Positions 26,058 to 34,775 of a DNA stretch of 64,000 nt are shown here, piece by piece; within the stretch, counting starts at the first letter, position 1; each line of letters starts with the position of its first letter. The position numbers and the translations under genes were made by a program. A model generated the notes under the pieces. The model made no database searches. It saw only the letters and a list, made by a program, of their open reading frames with translations, and was not told the DNA's origin. This stretch comes from an uncultured Bacteroidales bacterium (GTDB lineage Bacteria; Bacteroidota; Bacteroidia; Bacteroidales; P3). The stretch is taken from contig ONJQ01000004.1 of the NCBI GenBank assembly GCA_900318175.1, forward strand, positions 1 through 64,000, read 5' to 3'.

Positions 26058-26241
26058 CTAATATTTTTCCATTTGGCATAAAAAACATCAATCCCGGTCC
26101 CCAAAATTGATGGGTAGAACTAATGTGGATTAATCAGCTATTGGTCATGAATCTGTCTGAAAAAGAGTCTTAATACTGCTTGCGACACTTTCTCTTAACT
26201 ACAAGAATACACCCCAATTGCGCAACGCTAGTGCTTCTCAT

Positions 26242-27555
26242 TTACATATCTTCGAGTGACAGCCCAATTGTTTGTATTTTATATCGCGGAAACAGTGGTT
26301 TGATTTGTTTCGTCTTTTCGTTGAGGAGCCGGAGGTCGATTTTACTGCGGTTGCGCTTCACTTCGGCGACAGTCACTTGCCGGTCGAGACCATATACTGC
26401 TATCAAGTCTATCTCATTTTCACCACTGCGGTCCCACCACGATGAAACTTCCGTCACCCGTTCCTGCTCTGCATACTTTTGACGGAAGTATTTTTCAAGC
26501 ATTAAACCGCTATATTGCGTATAGCCATCTTCGATTATCTCTTGAAGAAGCTTCATATTGTCCATAGCCAGCATCTGGCTGTTTGGTGCAATAAAACGGA
26601 ACCAGAAAGCAAGGAAGTTGTCGTTCAGACGCCAGCGCACATTACGGCAACCCGGCTTGCTTCCATATGGCAGGTTACGCTGTATGAGTGAATACTCGTT
26701 TTCAAGCACCTGCATGTATTGTCCGGTACTTTTACCCACCACACTGTCGATTTCCTTTTGAGAAGTCATGCCAGAGGCTATGAGTTGTAGTATTCCGAAA
26801 TAATTGGTGTATTGCTTACCAAATTCCCCGATTAACATGTCCGGGGCTTCATTCAAGAAACGGGAACCGACAGAGCAAATGGCATTGAGCATACGTTCTT
26901 TAGTTGTAGCAGCTTGATCCATCAACAGGCTAACGTACATGGGCACTCCACCTGTGACGGTGTATAGAAAGAGCAGGTCCTCTGGTGAATACTGAGGATT
27001 GTGCTCTTGAAGTATTTGTTTCAAAGTATTGGTTCGGAATGGCTTAAGAATGATTTTGTGCGTCATACGCCCAAACAACGGCTCTTTGCTATTCTCAAAA
27101 ATACGCTTCATCATTGAGTATATGGAACCGCACACAATGAAATTGATTTTCGACCGCTGATGATACATGTCCCACAGGTATTGCAGTCTGCTAAAGAAGT
27201 CTGAACTGACATATTCCAATTCTTGGAACTCATCAATTACTAACGTCAGCTGTTCTTTCTCTGCATATTGAAACAGCTGCTCAATGAGTTCGTGTAGCTT
27301 CAGATTATGCCCAACAATGCGGATGTCGGTCTGTCGCTCGATGGATTGTTGAAACATCTGGCTGAGCACGCCCTCACTGGTACGATTGGCAAAGAGGTAA
27401 ACAAAGTTGCGCTTGTTGCCAAGGGCGTTTAATATTAACGATGTCTTACCGACACGTCGGCGACCTATCATCACCGTCATCGTTGCTGTGTGGAAGGACT
27501 GCGCCCATATTTTTTCCAGACTTTCCGATTCTTGCTCTCTACCGTAGAATTTCAT
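26242..27555 (-). CDS. AAA ATPase with C-terminal DUF234 nuclease-like domain
   Basis: 437 aa. It belongs to the archaeal-type ATPase family common in Bacteroidetes. The N-terminus MKFYGREQESESLEKIW leads to Walker A MIGRRRVGKTSLIL (about residues 30-43) and Walker B LTLVIDEFQELEY. A winged-helix region follows (GMTSQKEIDSVVGKSTGQYM). The C-terminal DUF234 part contains NEIDLIAVYGLDRQVTVAEVK, a PD-(D/E)XK-like pattern. The role is unknown; nucleic-acid binding is likely. A perfect palindrome lies exactly between its promoter box and start codon. It reads in the same direction as the caspase operon but has its own promoter. Confidence 0.82.
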   Translation of the reverse strand: MKFYGREQESESLEKIWAQSFHTATMTVMIGRRRVGKTSLILNALGNKRNFVYLFANRTSEGVLSQMFQQSIERQTDIRIVGHNLKLHELIEQLFQYAEKEQLTLVIDEFQELEYVSSDFFSRLQYLWDMYHQRSKINFIVCGSIYSMMKRIFENSKEPLFGRMTHKIILKPFRTNTLKQILQEHNPQYSPEDLLFLYTVTGGVPMYVSLLMDQAATTKERMLNAICSVGSRFLNEAPDMLIGEFGKQYTNYFGILQLIASGMTSQKEIDSVVGKSTGQYMQVLENEYSLIQRNLPYGSKPGCRNVRWRLNDNFLAFWFRFIAPNSQMLAMDNMKLLQEIIEDGYTQYSGLMLEKYFRQKYAEQERVTEVSSWWDRSGENEIDLIAVYGLDRQVTVAEVKRNRSKIDLRLLNEKTKQIKPLFPRYKIQTIGLSLEDM

Positions 27556-27572
27556 TGTATCAGCATTTTAAA

Positions 27573-27599
27573 TAATCGCCATTACCGTAATGGCGATTA
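27573..27599. promoter_or_regulatory. Perfect palindrome at the transcription start (probable operator)
   Basis: TAATCGCCATTAC and its exact reverse complement flank one central base. It begins on the base next to the minus-strand box TATCTTTG (27600-27607) and covers the expected start of transcription of the DUF234-type ATPase gene. A dimeric repressor bound here would block transcription. Confidence 0.65.
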
Positions 27600-27607
27600 C
27601 AAAGATA
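27600..27607 (-). promoter_or_regulatory. -7 box of the DUF234-type ATPase gene
   Basis: TATCTTTG on the minus strand, abutting the palindrome, 45 bases before the ATG at 27555. Confidence 0.6.
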
Positions 27608-27708
27608 CAAAATATTTTTGAATAGAGACTTACGAAGGCGATTTTTATGCAAAAATACAAATAATGCATACGAAAGGAGCCTCAGTTACTACCCCTCTTG
27701 GAAGTGAT

Positions 27709-27776
27709 TGCCGTTGCTCCTATTCAGTCGCGACGGCGAGGTGTATGCCGTTGCTCCTATTCAGTCGCGACGGCGA
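27709..27776. repeat. 31-bp tandem duplication at a gene end
   Basis: The 31 bases at 27709-27739 recur exactly at 27746-27776 (offset 37). The second copy holds the last codons and stop of the gene at 27757-28209; the first lies just downstream. This is a local duplication of the 3' end. Confidence 0.8.
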
Positions 27777-28209
27777 ATACTTCTTCGCCATTCATGCGCA
27801 TGGAGGTCAGTTTCCATGAGCCGTCGGGTTGCTTGCTGTAGCGGTATTTATATACCGTCTTGGTGGGCTTGCCATCCTCGTCGTAGGTGGTTTGGGTGCA
27901 GCGGATGCGGTTGCCGTGGCAGTCGTATTTGTTCTCTTCGGTGTAGAGAAGATACTCGTCGGCGGTGTAGATCTCTTTGCGTTCGGGACGCCCTTGGCTG
28001 TCGTAGCTTTGCAAGGTGCGGGTCTCCACCACGCCGGTACTGTCGTATGTGTAGGTGATGAGCACCGCCAGTCGGTCGTTGGCGTCCACCACACCGTGCG
28101 ACGAACTGACCACACGGCCATGCTCGTCATATTTCACCCCAATCTCTTGGCCCGAGGCAACAAAGGCAAGAACTAACAAATAAAAACTAAGAGCAAAAAA
28201 GTGTCGCAT
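27757..28209 (-). CDS. Secreted YD-repeat-like small protein
   Basis: 150 aa with a signal peptide (FFALSFYLLVLAFVASGQ). The mature part has repeated beta-hairpin units of RHS/YD-like appearance: VKYDEHGRVV, YTYDSTGVV, QSYDSQGRPERKE, NKYDCHGNRI and TYDEDGKPTKTV. Such short proteins in Bacteroidetes are periplasmic or surface proteins of unknown role. It stands alone. Its end carries a 31-bp tandem duplication. There is no lipobox. Confidence 0.65.
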   Translation of the reverse strand: MRHFFALSFYLLVLAFVASGQEIGVKYDEHGRVVSSSHGVVDANDRLAVLITYTYDSTGVVETRTLQSYDSQGRPERKEIYTADEYLLYTEENKYDCHGNRIRCTQTTYDEDGKPTKTVYKYRYSKQPDGSWKLTSMRMNGEEVFAVATE

Positions 28210-28285
28210 ATCTGTGTTAATTCGTTAATATGGGAATGAGTAAATCAGATTCACGAATTAACACATTCCCTTATTGACACATTCA
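28209..28285. repeat. Octamer-family intergenic repeat, inverted arrangement
   Basis: On the minus strand 28285-28248 is a 38-base unit made of four degenerate octamers and a closing TGAATC: TGAATGTG, TCAATAAG, GGAATGTG, TTAATTCG. A plus-strand partial unit (TTAATTCG, TTAATATG, GGAATGAG, TAAATC) faces it from about 28216, so GTGTTAATTCGT and ACGAATTAACAC can form a stem. It lies between ettA and the gene at 27757. Confidence 0.65.
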
Positions 28286-28289
28286 AGTA

Positions 28290-29960
28290 TTACTTCATCA
28301 GTTTCTTGTAGCGTAGGCGGTGTGGGGTGTCGTCGCCGAGGCGTTTGCGGCGGTTCTCCTCATATTCGCTGTAGCTTCCCTCAAAGAAATAGACTTGCGA
28401 GTCGCCCTCGAAGGCCAGGATATGGGTACAGATGCGGTCGAGAAACCAGCGGTCGTGGCTGATGACCACGGCGCAGCCGGCAAAATTCTCCAAGCCTTCT
28501 TCCAAGGCGCGCATGGTGTTCACGTCAATGTCGTTGGTGGGCTCGTCAAGCAGCAGCACATTGGCTTCGCTCTTCAGCGTCAAGGCCAAGTGCAGACGGT
28601 TGCGCTCGCCACCACTCAGCACACCCGCTTTCTTGCTCTGGTCGGTGCCGGTGAAGTTGAAACGCGACAGGTAGGCGCGGGCGTTCACCAGACGGCCGCC
28701 CATAGGTATGAGCTCGTTGCCCTCTGACACCACATCATAGACGCTCTTCTCGGGGTCTATCTGCACGTGTTGCTGGTCCACATAGCCTATCTTTACGGTC
28801 TCGCCCACGGTGAAGGTCCCCGTGTCGGGTTTCTCCAATCCCATGATAAGGCGGAAGAGGGTCGTCTTGCCGCATCCGTTGGGGCCGATGATGCCCACGA
28901 TGCCCGCAGGGGGCAGACTGAACGTGAGGTTCTCGTATAGAAGTTTGTCGCCGTAGGCCTTGCTGACGCCCTCCACCTCCAGCACCTTGTTGCCCAGTCG
29001 TGGGCCGTTGGGGATGAAGATTTCGAGGTTCTGCTCCTTCTCCTTCACGTCCTCGTTCATCATACGGTCGTAGGCTGCCAGACGGGCCTTGCCCTTGGCA
29101 TGACGGGCTTTTGGGGCCATACGCACCCATTCCAGCTCGCGCTGCAGGGTCTTGCGGCGTTTGCTCTCCTGTTTCTCCTCCATGGCCAGACGCTGCGTCT
29201 TCTGGTCCAGCCAGCTGCTGTAGTTGCCCTGCCAGGGGATACCCTCGCCGCGGTCCAGCTCCAGGATCCAGCCCGCCACGTTGTCGAGGAAGTAGCGGTC
29301 GTGGGTGACGGCAATCACCGTGCCTTTGTACTGGCGCAGATGCTGCTCCAGCCAGTCAATGCTCTCTGCATCCAGATGGTTGGTGGGCTCGTCCAGCAGC
29401 AGGATGTCAGGCTCCTGCAACAGCAAACGACACAGGGCGACACGTCTCCGCTCACCGCCGCTGAGGTTCTTGACGGGGGTATCCTCGTCGGGGCAGCGCA
29501 GGGCATCCATGGCGCGCTCCAAGCGGCTGTCCAAGTTCCAGGCATCGTATTGCTCCAACAGTTCTGTCAGCTCGCCCTGCCTTTGGCACAGCTTGTCAAA
29601 GTCGGCGTCGGGTTCGGCAAAGGCGTTGTTCACCTCCTCATACTCCTTCAGCGCATCCACCACGGGCTGCACGGCTTCCTGCACCACCTCTTTGACGGTC
29701 TTGCTGTCGTCCAGCTTGGGCTCCTGTTCCAGATACCCCACGCTGTAGCCGGGAGCGAAGACCACCTCGCCTTGGTAGTCCTTGTCCACGCCCGCAATGA
29801 TTTTGAGCAACGAGGACTTGCCTGAGCCGTTCAAGCCGATAATGCCGATTTTGGCCCCGTAAAAGAAGGAGAGGTAGATGTCCTTCAATATCTGGCGGGA
29901 AGGGGGTATCAGCTTGCCCACGCCCACCATGGAGAATATGATTTTCTTGTCGTCAGCCAT
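28290..29960 (-). CDS. ettA: Energy-dependent translational throttle protein EttA (ABC-F)
   Basis: 556 aa, the expected length. Two ABC domains without membrane segments: first Walker A GLNGSGKSS and signature LSGGERRRVAL with LLLDEPTNHLD; second Walker A GPNGCGKTT and LSGGERNRLHL with LLLDEPTNDID. The linker between them is the P-site tRNA interaction motif region (AMEEKQESKRRKTLQRELEW). EttA binds the ribosomal E site and gates the first peptide bond according to the ATP/ADP ratio. It lies 80 bases after recJ on the same strand, with a hairpin between. Confidence 0.93.
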   Translation of the reverse strand: MADDKKIIFSMVGVGKLIPPSRQILKDIYLSFFYGAKIGIIGLNGSGKSSLLKIIAGVDKDYQGEVVFAPGYSVGYLEQEPKLDDSKTVKEVVQEAVQPVVDALKEYEEVNNAFAEPDADFDKLCQRQGELTELLEQYDAWNLDSRLERAMDALRCPDEDTPVKNLSGGERRRVALCRLLLQEPDILLLDEPTNHLDAESIDWLEQHLRQYKGTVIAVTHDRYFLDNVAGWILELDRGEGIPWQGNYSSWLDQKTQRLAMEEKQESKRRKTLQRELEWVRMAPKARHAKGKARLAAYDRMMNEDVKEKEQNLEIFIPNGPRLGNKVLEVEGVSKAYGDKLLYENLTFSLPPAGIVGIIGPNGCGKTTLFRLIMGLEKPDTGTFTVGETVKIGYVDQQHVQIDPEKSVYDVVSEGNELIPMGGRLVNARAYLSRFNFTGTDQSKKAGVLSGGERNRLHLALTLKSEANVLLLDEPTNDIDVNTMRALEEGLENFAGCAVVISHDRWFLDRICTHILAFEGDSQVYFFEGSYSEYEENRRKRLGDDTPHRLRYKKLMK

Positions 29961-29989
29961 AGTTGTTGGTTTTTATGTTGGTTTATAAT

Positions 29990-30025
29990 GATGGCCTATG
30001 TGTTCGTGTGAAGACATAGGCCATC
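29990..30025. repeat. Hairpin between recJ and ettA
   Basis: GATGGCCTATGT pairs exactly with ACATAGGCCATC around a 12-base loop. No T-run follows on either strand, so it may be an mRNA processing or stabilising element rather than a terminator. Confidence 0.65.
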
Positions 30026-30041
30026 CGATGATTATTACTGT

Positions 30042-31880
30042 TTAGTCTTCGTCGAAGCGGAGGTCCTTGACGTTGATTTGTATCTCGGTCTTGCCGTTCC
30101 AGTAGTTCTCTTCGAGGGTGTAGCAGATGGTGAAGGGGTCGCCCTTCTTTACTCGGGGATAGCAGTGCCCCAGCTGGAAGCCGATGGCGGGAAAGGTCTT
30201 GGAGCGGGACAGCAGGGAGATGACATTGAATTTAAGGTGGTTGGTGCCCACTATGCGGGGGTAGCCGGTGTCGACAAGGCTGTGCGACATAAACACCGGC
30301 ACGTTGTTCTCCGGCCCGAAAGGCCCGAACTGCTTCAGGATGCGCAGGAATTTGGGCGTGATGTGCTGGCCGAAGTCTATCTCGGCATCAATCTCTATCT
30401 CGGGCACCATGCTCTCCTTGGGCAGGTTTTGGTTTACCACCTCCTCAAAGCGCAGAATGAAGGCGTCGAGGTTCTCGGGCTTTACGGAGACACCTGCCGC
30501 ACAGCGGTGACCGCCGAAGTGCTCCAGCAGGTCGCTGCACTGCTCCAGTGCGGCATGCACATCGAACTCCTTGATGCTGCGGGCCGACCCGGTGAAGAGG
30601 TCGTCGGTGGAGCGAGTGAAAATGACTGTGGGCTTGTAGTAGGCCTCCACCAGACGCGATGCCACGATGCCCACCACGCCTTTGTGCCAGTTCTCGTCGA
30701 AGAGGACAATGCTTTTGCGTCCCCGCATGACGGGGTTGCTCTCTATGCGGCGTTTGGCCTCCTCGGTGGCAGAGCTGTCCAAGTCCTTGCGTTGCAGGTT
30801 GTACTGGTTGATTTCCTCGGCCAGGAGGTGTGCCTGTTCGGGGTTGTCGCTCAGCAGCAGTCGAACCGAGTCGAAGGCACTGCGGATACGCCCTGCGGCA
30901 TTGATGCGGGGCCCCACCAGGAAGACGAGGTCGGTGATGTTCAGTTCCTTGCGGAAATACGACTTATCCTCAGGGTGTTGGCGCTGTTCCTCGTCGGTAC
31001 GGCGCTCGATGTGGCCGTAGGTGAGGATGGCCTCGATGCCGGGACGGGGATGGGTGTTGATGACCTTCAGCCCAAAAGCCGCCAGCACGCGGTTCTCGCC
31101 CATGATGGGCACAATGTCCGAAGCAATGCTCACGGCCACCAGGTCCAGGTATTTCAGCAGACGCAGCTGCAGGGCATCGCGCTTCTCGCGCCGGGAGTCG
31201 TCCAAACTGTCGGGTGGGTCACACAGGCGCACGCCTACGCGCTGCTCCTGGTGTGCCTCGACAATCTTGAACCCGATGCCGCAGCCCGAAAGCTCCTTGT
31301 AGGGATAGGGACAGTCCACGCGCTTGGGGTCCAGCACGGCCACTGCCGCGGGGATGTTCTCGCCGTCGGGCAGATGGTGGTCGCCAATGATGAAGTCGAT
31401 GCCGAAGGAACTGGCATATTCGACCTGCTCCATGGCCTTGATGCCGCAGTCCAAGGCTATGATGAGCCGTACACCCGTCTCGCGGGCATAGTCTATGCCC
31501 TGAAACGAGATGCCATAGCCCTCGCTGTCGCGGTCGGGAATATAAAAATCAATGTTGCGGTGGAATGTACTGAGGTAGGAGTACACCAAGGCAACAGCCG
31601 ATGTGCCGTCCACGTCGTAGTCCCCATAGATGAGGATTCGCTCGTGTCGGCGGACCGCCTCGTTGATACGAGCTATAGCGCGGTCCATGTCCTTCATGAG
31701 GAAAGGATCATGCAACTGGTCCAAGCTTGGTCGGAAGAAACACCGTGCCTCTTCGAATGTAGTGACACCACGTTCTACGAGTAACGTGGCGATAATTTCA
31801 TCAACGCCTATTGCTTCCGCAAGTTTTTTAACTACCTCTTTGTCATAATCTTTCCTTAATATCCAACGTTTTTCTTTCAT
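30042..31880 (-). CDS. recJ: Single-stranded-DNA-specific exonuclease RecJ
   Basis: 612 aa. RecJ degrades single-stranded DNA 5' to 3' in recombination and repair. The DHH phosphoesterase motifs are intact: ILIYGDYDVDGTSA (about residues 82-95), the ALDCGIK motif, DFIIGDHHLP and GCGIGFKIVEA. The DHHA1 motif is present as HFGGHRCAAGVSV, followed by the OB-fold. The promoter box reads TATCTTTA, a slightly weaker match, about 12 bases before the start codon. Confidence 0.95.
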   Translation of the reverse strand: MKEKRWILRKDYDKEVVKKLAEAIGVDEIIATLLVERGVTTFEEARCFFRPSLDQLHDPFLMKDMDRAIARINEAVRRHERILIYGDYDVDGTSAVALVYSYLSTFHRNIDFYIPDRDSEGYGISFQGIDYARETGVRLIIALDCGIKAMEQVEYASSFGIDFIIGDHHLPDGENIPAAVAVLDPKRVDCPYPYKELSGCGIGFKIVEAHQEQRVGVRLCDPPDSLDDSRREKRDALQLRLLKYLDLVAVSIASDIVPIMGENRVLAAFGLKVINTHPRPGIEAILTYGHIERRTDEEQRQHPEDKSYFRKELNITDLVFLVGPRINAAGRIRSAFDSVRLLLSDNPEQAHLLAEEINQYNLQRKDLDSSATEEAKRRIESNPVMRGRKSIVLFDENWHKGVVGIVASRLVEAYYKPTVIFTRSTDDLFTGSARSIKEFDVHAALEQCSDLLEHFGGHRCAAGVSVKPENLDAFILRFEEVVNQNLPKESMVPEIEIDAEIDFGQHITPKFLRILKQFGPFGPENNVPVFMSHSLVDTGYPRIVGTNHLKFNVISLLSRSKTFPAIGFQLGHCYPRVKKGDPFTICYTLEENYWNGKTEIQINVKDLRFDED

Positions 31881-32016
31881 TTTTTACTGGTTGTAAAGAT
31901 ACAACTATTTTTTGAATTGGATGAAAAAAAACTTGTTTTTTGGGATATTTTTATATTAAAAGGCCTGATAACTATTGTTTTCGCAGTTGAAATCCTGCTC
32001 CAGGCTCAGTACAGCA

Positions 32017-32097
32017 ACGTTCGTTCAACCCCAGTTCAATATTAGTTCATTATTCATTCAATATTGAACTAATATTGAACGGGCGTTGAAAGAACGT
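32017..32097. repeat. 81-bp palindromic element
   Basis: GTTCAATATTAGTTCA (32034-32049) is the exact reverse complement of 32065-32080. Outside it ACGTTCGTTCAACCCC (32017-32032) pairs with the bases ending at 32097 with few mismatches, giving a stem of about 32 bp. The element lies between the end of the gene at 32121 and the recJ promoter and may be a small mobile repeat or a terminator-like structure. Confidence 0.7.
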
Positions 32098-32120
32098 AGA
32101 TGTAGCTATGAATGAGTGGA

Positions 32121-33311
32121 TTATTCGACAGTCAGGTAGCGCCCGCCAAAAGCAATGCCCACTTGGGCCATCAGATTGAGACCTGCGGGGCTGCCCTCAA
32201 TGCGTGGAAATGAGGAGTATGAGAGCATCACTTTACTATGCAGCGATATGCGGTTGCGCTCGGAGATGCGCTTGCTGCCAAAGAGGGCGCTGTAGTGCGG
32301 GAATGAATGCTGTTGCCAGAAGTGGTAGCGGAACATGAGGCCCACGGCGGGTTCGAGACGGGTGTAGGAGAATCGGTCGGCGTAGTTGCGGAGCGTGCTG
32401 AGTTCGCGGAAGCTGAGAGAGACGACGGGAGCCAGCTGCATGTGGGTGTTGTCGATGAGCAGGTGGCCATAGCCAAAGTTGATGACGGTGAGGTGATAGG
32501 CTTGCCCTTTGACAAAATGGTAGGGCACAGGGAGTATGCTGTGTGAGCCATAGAAGTCTAACTGCTTGCGTGCATCAAGACCGCCCATGTAGGCCTCGGC
32601 ATTGAAGAAATGGCGTCGCCAAAAGAAGTCGAACCCGTAGCCGATAGTGAAACCGGGTGTGAAGGCCTGGCCCATGGAGCCGAAGGGGAAGGCTGCGCCT
32701 AAGGAGAAATAGGCGCTGTAGGCGAAGGGATGGGGAGTGTAGGAGGGTTGGTAGGTGGCCGGGAGCAGGGCAAGCTCGTGGCGCAACTGTTGTTCGAAGG
32801 CGGCGAGTTCGGTGGTGTCGGCACCGTTGTGAGTACGGCTGCGGAAGCTGGCAATGCGGGTGTTGAGCCTGTCGCTGGCTGCATAAAGCATGTTCTGGAA
32901 GGCACGGGGTTCGTCGGCGGTATTAAGTGCCCGTTGCAGGGTACGGCGTTCCACTTCGAGCATGTCGAAAACCACTTGGTGGTAGCGCAGCAGTTCCGCT
33001 GTGCGATGGTCGGCAGAGACCCATGAGGAGCCGGGAATCATGCGCGCAGTGGCAAGGTAGTAGTGCGACAGGATGTTGTCGATGGTGTCGTGTACGGGGG
33101 CAAAGCCGAGTTCATATTGCAGCAAGGACGGTTCAGCACTGCCAGCGGGCATGAGGGTGAAGTCGTCCCAGGTAAGGGGGCCTTGGTCCCAGGTGCGGTT
33201 GTCGGTCTGGGCAGTGGCCGTTGTGAGGGTTGTCGAGAGGACGAAGAAGGCTGTAAGAAGCAGCGGGGTAACAAGTCTCAACATGTTGCAGTGGGATGTT
33301 TTAGTTGTCAT
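32121..33311 (-). CDS. Secreted or outer-membrane protein of unknown function
   Basis: 396 aa with a signal peptide (MLRLVTPLLLTAFFVLSTTL, cleaved near TATAQ; ATG at residue 10 is a likely alternative start). The N-terminal half is helical, begins NRTWDQGPLTWDDFTLMPAG, and has the length and WDDF pattern of DUF922-like periplasmic domains. The second half (about 215-396) shows alternating amphipathic strands and ends GIAFGGRYLTVE, as expected for an outer-membrane beta-barrel or a barrel-like domain. I do not recognise a named family. It is followed by the large palindromic element. Confidence 0.6.
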   Translation of the reverse strand: MTTKTSHCNMLRLVTPLLLTAFFVLSTTLTTATAQTDNRTWDQGPLTWDDFTLMPAGSAEPSLLQYELGFAPVHDTIDNILSHYYLATARMIPGSSWVSADHRTAELLRYHQVVFDMLEVERRTLQRALNTADEPRAFQNMLYAASDRLNTRIASFRSRTHNGADTTELAAFEQQLRHELALLPATYQPSYTPHPFAYSAYFSLGAAFPFGSMGQAFTPGFTIGYGFDFFWRRHFFNAEAYMGGLDARKQLDFYGSHSILPVPYHFVKGQAYHLTVINFGYGHLLIDNTHMQLAPVVSLSFRELSTLRNYADRFSYTRLEPAVGLMFRYHFWQQHSFPHYSALFGSKRISERNRISLHSKVMLSYSSFPRIEGSPAGLNLMAQVGIAFGGRYLTVE

Positions 33312-33386
33312 GACAATCTGTTTTTTGGAGTTAACGTCGCAGGAGCGTATTTATTGTGTGGCAGGAGGAAGGCTGTGGATGGAAGG

Positions 33387-34757
33387 TCAAGCTTTGGAAC
33401 CTGGGCGGAGAAAACGCCAAACGTCGCGCCAGGAGGCTTTCTGGCCATAGCGGAGAATGGCGGAGCGGTAGACCTTGGCGGCGGCCCAGATGCAGAGTGG
33501 GAAGGTGACCAGGAGCAGCAGGGTGGAGAGCAGCACCTGCCAGACGGGGACACCGAAGGGAATGCGCAGCAGCATGGCTACGGGAGAGGTGAAGGGGATG
33601 ATGGAGAGCCAGACGCTGAGGCTGCCGGAGGGCTGGCTGACCATGGAGGGGAGGAGCAGGAGGGTCAGTATCAAGGGGATGGTGAGGGGCAGGGTGAACT
33701 GCTGCGAGTCGGTCTCGTTGTCGACCAGCGAGCCCGCCGCGGCAAAGAGGGAGGCATAGAGCAGGTAGCCAAAAACGAAATAGAAGACAAAGAGGAGGAT
33801 GAGCATGGCAAAGTTGATGCCCGTGAGACCTTCGATGAGGTCCTGGATGCTGTTGTCTATGCCTTGGCCGGCTTGGTATTGCGCGGCACGCTCCTGTTCA
33901 GTCTGGTATTGGTAGGTGGCTTCGGAGCCTTTGGAGGCGATCTCGGTCTGGCTGTGGCGGGCGGAGGCCTGCTCGAAAAGGTCGGCATGGGTGAGCTGGA
34001 CACCCGTAACCAGTGCACAGGCCAGAAGCACCCACAGGGCGAACTGTGTAAGGCCCACAAGCCCTATGCCCACCACCTTTCCCATCATGAGTTGGAAGGG
34101 CTTGACGCTACAGACAATGACTTCGACAATGCGGCTGGTTTTCTCCTCCATGACGCCGCGCATCACCTGTGAGCCGAACATGAAGACAGCCATAAAAACA
34201 AGAATGGCAAGGAGTGCGCCCACGACTATCTTGACCTGCAGGAAACCGTCGCGACCGGTCTCTATGTCCTGTGTGCGGAGCTGGATGTGGGTGGAGGTGA
34301 GGAGGGCATAATCGTCGGGCGTGAGGCCGTGGACGTCGAGGAGTATGCGGTTGCGGAGAATTTCTTGCAGCTGGTTTTGGGCATCGGTCTGGACGGTGAG
34401 CGAGGGCGCGTCGGAACGATAAAAGAGGTATGCGTCACGCGGCAGGGTGGTTTCTCGTGCGGGGATGTAGACGATGGCATCGAGGCTGTCGTGTTGTTGC
34501 AGTTGACGACGGGCGTAGTCGATGCTGCCGGCCTCGTAATAGGTGATGTCGCGACCAGAACGGAACTGCCCTTGGAAAAGACCTGTGTCGTCGACCACAA
34601 GGACATGGGCATGCTCAAGAGGGCGGGAAGCCAGGATAATGGGGATGGCGTAGACCACGGCCAAGAGGACTGGCACAACAATGGTGAGCACCCAGAAAGA
34701 GGGCTTCTTGACGCGGGTGAGGTATTCGCGCTGTATGACGAGGGGTATCTTGTTCAT
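33387..34757 (-). CDS. ABC-2 type transporter permease (NatB-like)
   Basis: 456 aa. N-terminal membrane helix (SFWVLTIVVPVLLAVVYAIP), a large external domain (about residues 50-185), then five more helices in the C-terminal half, with the family signature VMRGVMEEKTSRIVEVIVCSV at about 215-235. This is the layout of Na+ or drug exporters of the NatB/ABC-2 group. The C-terminus ends with a short basic tail. It forms an exporter with the ATPase gene lying 18 bases upstream. The substrate cannot be told from sequence. Confidence 0.85.
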   Translation of the reverse strand: MNKIPLVIQREYLTRVKKPSFWVLTIVVPVLLAVVYAIPIILASRPLEHAHVLVVDDTGLFQGQFRSGRDITYYEAGSIDYARRQLQQHDSLDAIVYIPARETTLPRDAYLFYRSDAPSLTVQTDAQNQLQEILRNRILLDVHGLTPDDYALLTSTHIQLRTQDIETGRDGFLQVKIVVGALLAILVFMAVFMFGSQVMRGVMEEKTSRIVEVIVCSVKPFQLMMGKVVGIGLVGLTQFALWVLLACALVTGVQLTHADLFEQASARHSQTEIASKGSEATYQYQTEQERAAQYQAGQGIDNSIQDLIEGLTGINFAMLILLFVFYFVFGYLLYASLFAAAGSLVDNETDSQQFTLPLTIPLILTLLLLPSMVSQPSGSLSVWLSIIPFTSPVAMLLRIPFGVPVWQVLLSTLLLLVTFPLCIWAAAKVYRSAILRYGQKASWRDVWRFLRPGSKA

Positions 34758-34775
34758 AGGCTGGGGAGGCGAGGG

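Noticed and set aside
30078-31784. 568-codon open frame opposite recJ
   Set aside because: It is the mirror of a GC-rich, well-conserved gene on the other strand. No domain is recognisable, while the recJ frame has all catalytic motifs. The same holds for the long opposite frames at 14394-15659 (dnaE), 59006-60727 (nadB), 7460-9031 and 54427-55758 (atpA).
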